From contig JALHLK010000005.1 of NCBI GenBank assembly GCA_022844565.1, forward strand, positions 114,875 to 178,874: 64,000 nt of DNA, given 5' to 3'. Under the pieces are notes generated by a model, which was not told the origin of the DNA, searched no databases, and saw only the letters and a list, made by a program, of their open reading frames with translations. Numbering within the stretch: the first letter of the stretch is position 1; every line of letters begins with the position of its first letter. A program made the translations under genes and the position numbers. Source of the DNA: Saprospiraceae bacterium. GTDB taxonomy: Bacteria > Bacteroidota > Bacteroidia > Chitinophagales > Saprospiraceae. Positions 8,948 through 16,351 of this stretch are shown here, piece by piece.

Positions 8948-8955
8948 TATCTTTG
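8948..8955 (+). promoter_or_regulatory. Candidate -7 element for rpsP
   Basis: TATCTTTG matches the TAnnTTTG consensus and is followed by GCAG, a common context at Bacteroidota starts. It leaves a 5' leader of about 75 bases before the rpsP ATG, long enough for autoregulation by S16, though I see no specific structure. Confidence 0.5.
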
Positions 8956-9033
8956 CAGCCGTTTTACAAAAACCAAGGAAGTAATTCAATATTAGTAGCT
9001 TGGTTTGATTATATCAAATTTAAATTTTAAAAA

Positions 9034-9735
9034 ATGGCAGTTAAATTAAGACTAACCAGACAAGGAAGGAAAAAGGCTCCTTTTTATTACATTGTTGCTG
9101 CAGACAGCAGATCTCCTAGAGATGGTAAATTTATCGAAAAATTAGGATCTTACAATCCACTAACCGTACCTGCAACTATCGAACTTGATGTTGAAAGATC
9201 ATACGATTGGTTGATGAAAGGAGCACAACCTACTGACACCGTAAGTGCAATCCTAAGATTCAAGGGCGTGATGTACAAAAAACACCTTGAAATTGGTGTT
9301 AAAAAAGGCAAATTATCTCAAGAAGAAGCGGACACTAAGTTAAATGCACTTATAGATATCAAAAATGCTAAAGTAGCAGCTAGAAAAAGTAAAATATCTG
9401 CTGAAAAATCTGAATTTTTGAAAAAAGTATCTGGAGAGGCAAAAGCACCAAAAGTAATAGCAGCTGCTGATGAAGATAGAGCTGCATTCCAAGTAGAAGA
9501 AGAAGTTAGTGTTGTTGCAGAAGCACCAATTGTTGAAGAAGTTGTAGCTGTAGAAACAACTCCAGAGGCGGTAGTTGAAGAAGCACCAGCAGTTGAGGAA
9601 GTTGCTGTTGTAGAAGAAGCACCAGTTGTAGAAGCAGTAGCTGCTGTTGAAGAAGCTCCAGCTGTTGAAGAAGCACCAGCTGTTGAAGAAGTAGCAGCAT
9701 CAGAAGCAACAGAAGGAGATTCTGAAACTGTATAA
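9034..9735 (+). CDS. rpsP: 30S ribosomal protein S16 with long acidic repeat tail
   Basis: The first ~85 residues are canonical S16 ('[21 protein letters not shown]', '[15 protein letters not shown]'), which binds 16S rRNA and stabilises the small subunit. A Lys/Ala-rich extension common in Bacteroidota follows, then from about residue 160 a low-complexity tail of repeated 'EEAPAVEE' and 'VVEEA' units rich in Ala, Val and Glu, making 233 residues in total. S16 of most bacteria is 80-90 residues. The usual neighbours rimM and trmD are absent. A strong terminator follows, so it is probably monocistronic. Confidence 0.96.
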   Translation: MAVKLRLTRQGRKKAPFYYIVAADSRSPRDGKFIEKLGSYNPLTVPATIELDVERSYDWLMKGAQPTDTVSAILRFKGVMYKKHLEIGVKKGKLSQEEADTKLNALIDIKNAKVAARKSKISAEKSEFLKKVSGEAKAPKVIAAADEDRAAFQVEEEVSVVAEAPIVEEVVAVETTPEAVVEEAPAVEEVAVVEEAPVVEAVAAVEEAPAVEEAPAVEEVAASEATEGDSETV

Positions 9736-9803
9736 TGAAATGTTTTAAAAACTTGGATTTTTATCCATTTTTTTAACTTAATAAAGTATATATTTGTGAT
9801 TTT

Positions 9804-9846
9804 AGACCTGATAAAGGATTTGTTCTTTATCAGGTCTACTTTTATA
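9804..9846 (+). terminator. Rho-independent terminator after rpsP
   Basis: A perfect 13-bp stem, AGACCTGATAAAG / CTTTATCAGGTCT, with an 8-base loop, followed by ACTTTTAT. It ends the rpsP transcript. Confidence 0.85.
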
Positions 9847-9897
9847 AGCCCGAAAATCTTTTGTAGAAATTTATTTTTAATTATAGAAATTTAAATT

Positions 9898-11283
9898 ATG
9901 GTAGCAGTTGAAAAAAAATATGAGGATATCCTAGATCAAATCAAAAATGGTATCCAATCTTCTGAAATCTTAGCTCAATATCTTGAGGATGAAGATGAGG
10001 AAATATATAAAACTTTACAAGATACCTTCGAACCATCCATTGAAGAATTGTATAATTCAGTAGCAGATCATCACCCTCTACAACTCGAAAGCTTAGAAAA
10101 AGCTTTACTAGATGATTCTTTTGAAGGGTTGTTTCTTCCAAGAATTCTTGGATATTCTGTGTTAAGAGGAGAGATAGATGAAAATTTTAAATTCAGAAAA
10201 CCACAACAACACTTTAGAGATATTCTTTTAACTATCTGTAATTCAGCAAACTTTGAAAACTTAAAAAAGAGAATTGGACAAACCATCCAAGTTGGCTTTG
10301 CTCTAAGTAGTGATATTTGGATTACCAATTTACAAAGTAGTATTGAAAATAAAAAAGTTATCCAATTCTTAGCATCCTTTAGAAATGATAAGTATAGAGA
10401 CTTAAAAGCGAGAAAGGCGCTCTATGAAAATTATTCAATGCAATTAAATAAGTCAAACTTTAAATCTGTTGAGTTTCCTAATACGATTGCAGAATTAAAA
10501 AGCTCGTTTTATGCTTTAAGAACTTTTATAGTACACAGAGCATCAAGGTCTTTAGACAATAGTAGCTTAATGGATCATTTAACCAGATTTATCAGTAATG
10601 AACAACTTTACCCTTCTAATCAATATTTAGAGCTTTTGACTATCATAGGCCTAAAATATAACTTAGACGATAAAACGGCTAAAACATTTACAAAAGCAAT
10701 TAATAAAATTGCGACCGAAAGAACAGATTTTAAAAATGAATTTTTCCAAATTTATGATAGTCTTCACACAACAAAAGAGTTAAGTATTGAACCTGAGGAT
10801 GAACATAATCTAGGTAAATTATTAGTTGAAGTTAAAGATAAGCAAATTATACGATTCTTTGACACAACCAATGAGTTGCACTCAAAAGGTTTTGTTCATA
10901 TAGATGCTATCGAGAAAGTAAGAGAATACTATGAGCATCACCCAGGGATGTCAATAGAAAATGAAGTATTAAGATCGTCAGTTCTAATATATATCAATAA
11001 GTTTTTGAAAAATATTGAACCTGATAATTATGCTGACTATTTTGAAATTAACAAAGTTATCATAGCTTATTTAAGTATTTTCAATAACGAAAGATTCAAG
11101 CAAGAGGTAAAAAATACCAGTATGATTTTTATCACAAAGTGTATGAATGACTTTAAAGATAAGAGAGCTAGAGATTATCAAGATGTTAGAAAATATGTTT
11201 CTTCGACGTTCAAAGAATTAGGATTTTTGACTGAAAAAGAAATTGTTGAGCTTTTCAAAACAAGAAGAAAAAAGGTGGATTAA
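9898..11283 (+). CDS. Unrecognised alpha-helical protein (461 aa)
   Basis: I cannot assign a family. The protein is 461 residues, highly charged (Lys/Glu/Asp-rich), with no signal peptide and no membrane segment, so it should be cytoplasmic. It looks almost entirely alpha-helical and may be a helical-repeat (HEAT/TPR-like) scaffold: stretches such as 'TIAELKSSFYALRTFIVHRA' and 'NEVLRSSVLIYINKFLKNIE' recur with similar spacing. No catalytic motif is visible. It is flanked by terminators on both sides, so it is transcribed alone. A basic end 'FKTRRKKVD' could contact nucleic acid, which is speculation. Confidence 0.7.
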   Translation: MVAVEKKYEDILDQIKNGIQSSEILAQYLEDEDEEIYKTLQDTFEPSIEELYNSVADHHPLQLESLEKALLDDSFEGLFLPRILGYSVLRGEIDENFKFRKPQQHFRDILLTICNSANFENLKKRIGQTIQVGFALSSDIWITNLQSSIENKKVIQFLASFRNDKYRDLKARKALYENYSMQLNKSNFKSVEFPNTIAELKSSFYALRTFIVHRASRSLDNSSLMDHLTRFISNEQLYPSNQYLELLTIIGLKYNLDDKTAKTFTKAINKIATERTDFKNEFFQIYDSLHTTKELSIEPEDEHNLGKLLVEVKDKQIIRFFDTTNELHSKGFVHIDAIEKVREYYEHHPGMSIENEVLRSSVLIYINKFLKNIEPDNYADYFEINKVIIAYLSIFNNERFKQEVKNTSMIFITKCMNDFKDKRARDYQDVRKYVSSTFKELGFLTEKEIVELFKTRRKKVD

Positions 11284-11310
11284 GTAAATTCACGTTTGTA
11301 ATATCTCGTT

Positions 11311-11352
11311 AAAAAAAAAAAAGAACTGGTGTAAATCAGTTCTTTTTTTTTT
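11311..11352. terminator. Bidirectional terminator
   Basis: AAAAGAACTG / CAGTTCTTTT stem with 8-base loop, flanked by an A-run on the left and a T-run on the right. Since it lies between two convergent genes (the 461-aa protein and the FMN reductase), it can serve both. Confidence 0.85.
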
Positions 11353-11379
11353 CGAATCATTCTTTTAGACTTAATTTAG

Positions 11380-11940
11380 TTAGATAGCCAGTTCAATCAC
11401 TTTTGTCCATTGTAAGAATGTGTTTAAATACGTATTTATCGTTTTTTGTGCTTCAGCTTTAAGTTCGCCATCCTCAATGCTCATGCCTATATTTGAGATT
11501 GGTAATTTGTCAAAAAAGATGGTAAATTTAAGGTAATTTAAAAAGGCAGTTAAATGGTCCATTCCTCGTATATTGCCAGCTCTTCCATCTGATACGCCAA
11601 TCAAGGCAGCTTTTTTATAGCCAAAAGTTTGTTTGTACTTTCTAACTGAAACCGCATCAATAAACGTCTTAAATATACCTGGGAAACTTCCATTATACTC
11701 AGGTGTTATGATTACCCAACTTGTAGAAGGTACCAACAATTCATCTTGAATATCTTTCAATTCTTCAGGCATTGTCTCACCATTATAAAAGTCCTTTCTG
11801 AACATACTCATAGGTAAATCTTGTAGGTCAAAATACCTAACCTCTTCATCTGTATTGTTTTTTATATAACTGTAGACATGGTCAGCTACTATCTTAGTTT
11901 TACTCCCTTTACGGTCTGTACCGCTTATGACTAATATCAT
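11380..11940 (-). CDS. NAD(P)H-dependent FMN reductase (flavodoxin-like)
   Basis: A 186-residue flavodoxin-fold reductase of the FMN_red (PF03358) family. The phosphate-binding loop is 'SGTDRKGSKT' (residues 6-15) and the flavin-binding 'TPEYNGSFPGIFKTFID' is diagnostic of the ArsH/ChrR/azoreductase group. It uses NAD(P)H to reduce FMN, quinones or other acceptors in the cytoplasm. It is monocistronic by position: convergent with the gene on its left, and with a 421-base gap on its right. Confidence 0.88.
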   Translation of the reverse strand: MILVISGTDRKGSKTKIVADHVYSYIKNNTDEEVRYFDLQDLPMSMFRKDFYNGETMPEELKDIQDELLVPSTSWVIITPEYNGSFPGIFKTFIDAVSVRKYKQTFGYKKAALIGVSDGRAGNIRGMDHLTAFLNYLKFTIFFDKLPISNIGMSIEDGELKAEAQKTINTYLNTFLQWTKVIELAI

Positions 11941-12361
11941 CCTTATTTCTTTTTATTGCCATATAAACCAAATAAATGATAACTTAGTTCAATTAAATTT
12001 AGTATTTGAAGAATTATTATAGGTTTTCAACCTAAATTCTTTGCAAAAAGAATATAATTAGATCGTATATCCTACCCCACTGTGCAATCTTTGCTATTCA
12101 CCCTAACCCTCTATGCAATCTATACCTCTTTGCAATTTATGCCCCTATGCCGCATCAATCCAATCCATGCCACCTATGCCTACAAGTCGCTTCTATACAA
12201 TCTTTGCTACTATATTCATCAACCCTACAATTTGAGGTTCTAATTAGCAGTTAACCCATAAATTTAAAATTGATAATAGTCCCATTATCGCTTAAATTAT
12301 ATACCTTTGTGCCTCCGAAATTAAAAATTATAGGAAGTTAAAAAATATTAAAAGCGGTACA
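11941..12361. other. 421-base non-coding gap with a degenerate pyrimidine-rich array
   Basis: From about 12081 to 12232 there are imperfect copies of 'tgcaatctatgcc' ('tgcaatctttgctatt', 'tgcaatctatacctct', 'tgcaatttatgcccct', 'tacaatctttgctact'). It is not a CRISPR: unit length and sequence drift and there are no spacers of constant size. A TAnnTTTG element (TACCTTTG, 12302-12309) near the end is a candidate -7 for the MBL-fold gene. Confidence 0.55.
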
Positions 12362-13042
12362 ATGGAGATAAAATATTTGGGGCAATCTTGTTTTTACATC
12401 ACGACAATGGGTAAAACAATATTGGTTGACCCGATGATAAGCCCTAATCCTTTAGCTTCAGCAATAAATGTTTCTGCTCTAAAAGCTGATGTTATCCTAC
12501 TGACTCATGGGCACTATGATCATGTCGCTGATGCCTTAGAAATTGCTAAAAACAGTAATTCCACCTTGATTGCAATCTATGAAGTTGCAACATGGTACGA
12601 AAATAATGGTATTACTGTCCATTCAATGAATATTGGAGGTAAGTTTTCGTTTGATTTTGGAACTTTAAAAATGGTGAGTGCCATACACTCTGGAACAATG
12701 CCTGACGGGACAGGAGTTGGTGCCGCAGCAGGATTTGTACTCTGGAATGATGAAGCTTGTATTTACATTGCTGGAGATACAGCTCTGACCTTGGATATGC
12801 AACTCATTCCTATCACTTGTCCTAAACTTGACATGGCTATTTTGCCAATCGGAGATAATTATACAATGGGGTTTGAAGACGCAAGTCTTGCATCTGATTT
12901 TATAAAATGTGATACAATAATAGGTTGTCATTTTGACACATTTCCATGGATTAAAATAGACCACCAAAAAGCAATAGATCATTTTAAGCAAAAAAACAAA
13001 ACACTCATTTTACCAAAAATTGGTGAGTCAATAAAATTATAA
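12362..13042 (+). CDS. UlaG-like metallo-beta-lactamase-fold hydrolase (UPF0173)
   Basis: A 226-residue metal-dependent hydrolase with the metal-binding 'HGHYDH' at residues 49-54 and further ligand candidates in 'AIHSGT', 'YIAGDTAL' and 'IIGCHFDTFP'. Length and motifs fit the UPF0173/YtkL family, related to L-ascorbate-6-phosphate lactonase UlaG. The substrate is not known for this subgroup. It lies 8 bases before parA, so it may be the first gene of the par operon, as an accidental or conserved neighbour. Confidence 0.88.
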   Translation: MEIKYLGQSCFYITTMGKTILVDPMISPNPLASAINVSALKADVILLTHGHYDHVADALEIAKNSNSTLIAIYEVATWYENNGITVHSMNIGGKFSFDFGTLKMVSAIHSGTMPDGTGVGAAAGFVLWNDEACIYIAGDTALTLDMQLIPITCPKLDMAILPIGDNYTMGFEDASLASDFIKCDTIIGCHFDTFPWIKIDHQKAIDHFKQKNKTLILPKIGESIKL

Positions 13043-13050
13043 CATTATCA

Positions 13051-13863
13051 ATGGGAAAAGTAATTGCAATTGCTAATCAAAAAGGTGGCGTTGGTAAAAC
13101 AACAATTGCCATTAACCTAGCAGCTTGTTTAGGTGTTTTAGACAAAAATGTTTTAATCATAGATAGTGATCCTCAAGCTAATGCGACTTCAGGATTAGGC
13201 GTATACAGTGATAGAATTGTAGGTAGTTTATACGATTGTCTTGTTGAAGAAGTTGACCCTAACACCATTATTTTAGCCACAAATTCTCCAAATTTAGATA
13301 TTTTACCTTCTTCTATTGATCTTGTTGGTGCAGAAGTAGAATTGGTGGATATTGAGGAGCGAGAATTTAGGATGAAAAAATTAATCAATAAAATAAATAA
13401 AAAATATGATTTTATTATTATTGATTGTTTACCATCCTTAGGACTTATTACCATCAATGCATTGACGGCAGCAGACTCGGTCTTAGTACCCGTACAATGT
13501 GAGTTCTTCTCATTGGAAGGCTATGGTAAATTGAAAAATACGGTCAATTTGGTACAGTCTTCTCTTAATCCAAATTTGACAATTGAAGGTATTGTTATGT
13601 CAATGTACGACAAAAGATTGAGAATGGCCAATATGGTTATTGAGGAAATCAAAGACATCGTTTCAGATAAAATATTTGATACCATTATCCATAGAAATAG
13701 TAAAATAGGAGAAGCACCAAGTTTAGGCCAACCCATGATTATCTATGATGCTGCTAATAAGGGTTCAGCTAATTTTCTTAATCTTGCAATGGAGGTTCTT
13801 AAACAAAACAGTGATGAAAACGCAGCTACATACACACCTCAAACTAATTTAAATGATGAATAA
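13051..13863 (+). CDS. parA: Chromosome partition ATPase ParA (Soj)
   Basis: A 270-residue MinD/ParA-family ATPase. The deviant Walker A 'KGGVGKTT' is at residues 11-18, followed by the Walker A' 'DSDPQANAT' and 'IIDCLPSLGLITINAL'. It binds non-specific DNA in the ATP form and, with ParB, segregates chromosome origins. The small size without an N-terminal HTH is the chromosomal (Soj) type. Its last codons overlap the start of parB by 11 bases. Confidence 0.95.
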   Translation: MGKVIAIANQKGGVGKTTIAINLAACLGVLDKNVLIIDSDPQANATSGLGVYSDRIVGSLYDCLVEEVDPNTIILATNSPNLDILPSSIDLVGAEVELVDIEEREFRMKKLINKINKKYDFIIIDCLPSLGLITINALTAADSVLVPVQCEFFSLEGYGKLKNTVNLVQSSLNPNLTIEGIVMSMYDKRLRMANMVIEEIKDIVSDKIFDTIIHRNSKIGEAPSLGQPMIIYDAANKGSANFLNLAMEVLKQNSDENAATYTPQTNLNDE

Positions 13864-14764
13864 AAAAAAGGAACTTGGGAAAGGATTAAGGGCACTTCTA
13901 ACCAATATCGAAAATACCAAAAGCCCAGAAGTTAAAAAAGAAATCGTAAAAGAGCTCAATACCAATGTAGCTATGATAGCTTTAGAAGACATTGAGGTCA
14001 ATCCTTTTCAACCACGCACAGAATTTGATGCAGAAGAACTAATGGAGTTAGCTCGAAGTATTAAAATACATGGTTTAATTCAACCAGTGACCCTTAGATC
14101 ATTAGATGGAACAAAGTACCAGCTCATCAGTGGTGAACGAAGGTTTAGAGCTAGCAAGATGTCTGGATTAAGAGAGATCCCTTCGTACATCCGTACTGCC
14201 AACGATCAAGAAATGCTTGAAATGGCATTGATTGAAAATATACAACGATCTGACCTTAATGCTATAGAAATTGCCATCTCTTACCAAAGATTGATAGACG
14301 AATGTACTTTGACACATGAAACATTATCAGAAAGAGTTGGTAAAAATCGATCTACTGTAACCAATTACATTAGACTTCTAAAATTACCTCCTGAGATACA
14401 AAACTCCATCAAGAGCAATACTATTTCTATGGGTCATGCCCGTGCATTAGCAGGAGTAGATGATTTATTAAAACAAATTCAGGCTTACAAAAAAACAATA
14501 TCCGAAAGCCTAAGTGTAAGACAACTTGAAGCTTATCTTAAAGAAAATAAACCGGAAGGTTCATCGATAGAAAGTGACATTATAAAAGAAAAAAGTATTC
14601 CTGTAAATGCAGAAATCAACAGAATATCTCATGAACTTTCTGATTTATTTGGTGTGAAGATTCAAATTCAACGCAATCCGCAAGGTAAGGGGGCTATCAA
14701 TATTCCTTTTAAATCTGATGAAGAGTTCAATAAGATATATGAGTTGTTCAAAGAGATTGAATAA
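13853..14764 (+). CDS. parB: Chromosome partition protein ParB (Spo0J), CTP-dependent clamp
   Basis: A 303-residue ParB. Motifs: 'VNPFQPR' (residues 49-55), the CTP-binding 'GERRFRAS' (94-101) and 'ENIQRSDLNAIE' (128-139), then the helix-turn-helix ('LSERVGKNRSTVTNYIRLLKLP') that binds parS, and a C-terminal dimerisation region. Two start codons (13853 and 13856) are adjacent. No perfect parS-like palindrome was noticed nearby, so the site must be elsewhere or is degenerate. ParAB usually lies close to the replication origin. Confidence 0.95.
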   Translation: MMNKKKELGKGLRALLTNIENTKSPEVKKEIVKELNTNVAMIALEDIEVNPFQPRTEFDAEELMELARSIKIHGLIQPVTLRSLDGTKYQLISGERRFRASKMSGLREIPSYIRTANDQEMLEMALIENIQRSDLNAIEIAISYQRLIDECTLTHETLSERVGKNRSTVTNYIRLLKLPPEIQNSIKSNTISMGHARALAGVDDLLKQIQAYKKTISESLSVRQLEAYLKENKPEGSSIESDIIKEKSIPVNAEINRISHELSDLFGVKIQIQRNPQGKGAINIPFKSDEEFNKIYELFKEIE

Positions 14765-14812
14765 CATCACGAGCATCGTAATCGTTATTCAAGCGAAGAA
14801 TTAATTTGTTCT

Positions 14813-15388
14813 ATGAATGTTAGACTAATCTTTTTATTGCTTTTTTCATTTACAAGCTTTCATCTATTTTGTCAAAATGATCAAGAAAATGTATTCATAG
14901 AAAGTGATACTTCTAAAGTAGGTAAAACAAAGGAAAATAAACGGAATACATTTCTGACAATTTTTGAAGGTAATCCAGGTCGTGCTGCATTGTACTCTTT
15001 AGTCATTCCAGGAGCAGGGCAAGCATACAATAAGAAATGGTTTAAAATACCTTTGGCTTTAACTATTGACGGTGCTGCTGGTTATTGGGTATACTATACA
15101 AGAAAGGAATATAACGAAATTGACGAAATCTATCGTAATTTATTAGCTGGAAAACCTAATCCTATTTACAGTTCCGCAAATGATGCTCAAAAAGTTAGGA
15201 GCTTTTGGCTACAAAAAAAGGAATATGCATGGGTTTACATGAGTATCGCTCATTTGGTGACGGTGTTAGATGCCTATGTGGATCGACATCTGATCGAATT
15301 TGACATCAGTGAAGACCTAACGCATCATAACTATCAACAGTCAGGAGCTTATCCCATTATTGGAATTACAATACCGATTGGGCAATAG
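14813..15388 (+). CDS. DUF5683 membrane protein
   Basis: A 191-residue protein with an N-terminal signal peptide ('LIFLLLFSFTSFHLFCQ'), then the DUF5683 hallmark 'SLVIPGAGQAYNKKWFKIP' and two further hydrophobic segments. The gene typically follows parA-parB in Bacteroidota, often ahead of dapB and lepB, which are absent here. The function is not established; a role in envelope biology is assumed from location. It starts 48 bases after parB and is probably in the same transcript. Confidence 0.85.
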   Translation: MNVRLIFLLLFSFTSFHLFCQNDQENVFIESDTSKVGKTKENKRNTFLTIFEGNPGRAALYSLVIPGAGQAYNKKWFKIPLALTIDGAAGYWVYYTRKEYNEIDEIYRNLLAGKPNPIYSSANDAQKVRSFWLQKKEYAWVYMSIAHLVTVLDAYVDRHLIEFDISEDLTHHNYQQSGAYPIIGITIPIGQ

Positions 15389-15692
15389 GGTATGTTTATT
15401 TATGCTAAACCTATTTCATAATTATCGACTTTAAACTAAATTTTTAGTCAAAAATTAATTCTACTTTGTTAAATTCAATAACTTTTTAGTTACCGCGACC
15501 TTCAGGTCGTGGAAAACAAAAAAACCACAATTCTTTTGGCGACATCTTTGCGTCAAAAATGGTGACAAAAACTAATAATGACATTGCCATTTTTAACTTT
15601 AATTGAATTTATGAGCATTCTGACCTCTATTTTACATATTTTTGGTATTACAAATGTATTTTTAAAACAAAAAAAAAGATTATTTAGATATC
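15389..15692. other. 304-base gap with a small GC-rich hairpin
   Basis: The only clear structure is CCGCGACC-TTCA-GGTCGTGG (15493-15512), an 8-bp stem with a TTCA loop and one G-T pair. No T-run follows on either strand, so it is not a typical terminator; it may be a dispersed palindromic unit. The remainder is AT-rich with no open frame I would support. Confidence 0.5.
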
Positions 15693-16151
15693 ATGAAAAA
15701 ACTACAATTCAAAGTAAGCATCAACGCACCTTCGGAAAAGGTTTATGACCTAATGCTTGGCATAAATAGTAAATCAACATATGAACATTGGACTGCTGAA
15801 TTTAACCCTACTTCCACTTACGAAGGAAATTGGGAGAAAGGAAATAAAGTTTTATTTATTGGAGTTGATGAACATGGAGAAAAAGGCGGTATGGTTTCTA
15901 AAATAGCAGAAATTATTCCTAATCAATTTGTTTCTATTCAACATTATGGTCTTCTTACAAGTGGTAAGGAAATTACAGAGGGTCCTGATGTGGAAAAATG
16001 GGCGAATGGATTTGAAAACTATACTTTCGATGAACATAATGGTAGTACCATGGTAATTGTTGACTTAGACACTACGGAAGAATTTACAGATTATATGAAT
16101 GAACATTACCCAAGAGCGCTCGATAAGTTGAAGGAACTTTGTGAAAGTTAA
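15693..16151 (+). CDS. START-like (SRPBCC/AHSA1) domain protein
   Basis: A 152-residue single-domain protein of the Bet v1-like SRPBCC fold: 'FKVSINAPSEKVYDLML' at the start, 'YEGNWEKGNKVLFIG' and the long C-terminal helix 'HYPRALDKLKELCES'. Such proteins bind hydrophobic ligands or act as Hsp90 co-factors (AHSA1 type). There is no signal peptide. It is alone, with 200 bases before topA. The ligand is unknown. Confidence 0.8.
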   Translation: MKKLQFKVSINAPSEKVYDLMLGINSKSTYEHWTAEFNPTSTYEGNWEKGNKVLFIGVDEHGEKGGMVSKIAEIIPNQFVSIQHYGLLTSGKEITEGPDVEKWANGFENYTFDEHNGSTMVIVDLDTTEEFTDYMNEHYPRALDKLKELCES

Positions 16152-16291
16152 CAAATTATGGATGTAGGGCCTGTGAATATAAAAACCATTTGAATACTTA
16201 TTAATGAATGATTTCTGATTCACATATTTAACGTTATCAAATATCCGATTTGATTCAAAATCTAATTAAATTTATTAAGTACAAGTTTAAA

Positions 16292-16322
16292 TTTGGTTTT
16301 TCATAAATTGATTTTAGCTTTG
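16292..16322 (+). promoter_or_regulatory. Bacteroidota-type promoter for topA
   Basis: TTTG (16292-16295), a 19-base spacer and TAGCTTTG (16315-16322): both halves match the -33 TTTG / -7 TAnnTTTG consensus with ideal spacing, 29 bases before the topA start. The best promoter match in the window. Confidence 0.7.
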
Positions 16323-16351
16323 CAGAATTTTATAAACAATAATTTTTCTGG

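Noticed and set aside
9506-9709. Leu/Gln-rich minus-strand ORF
   Set aside because: It is the antisense of the repetitive rpsP tail; the composition follows from the repeat.
12081-12232. CRISPR-like array
   Set aside because: Units drift in sequence and length and there are no constant-size spacers; no cas genes nearby.
15493-15512. Terminator after DUF5683
   Set aside because: The stem is good but no T-run follows on either strand.
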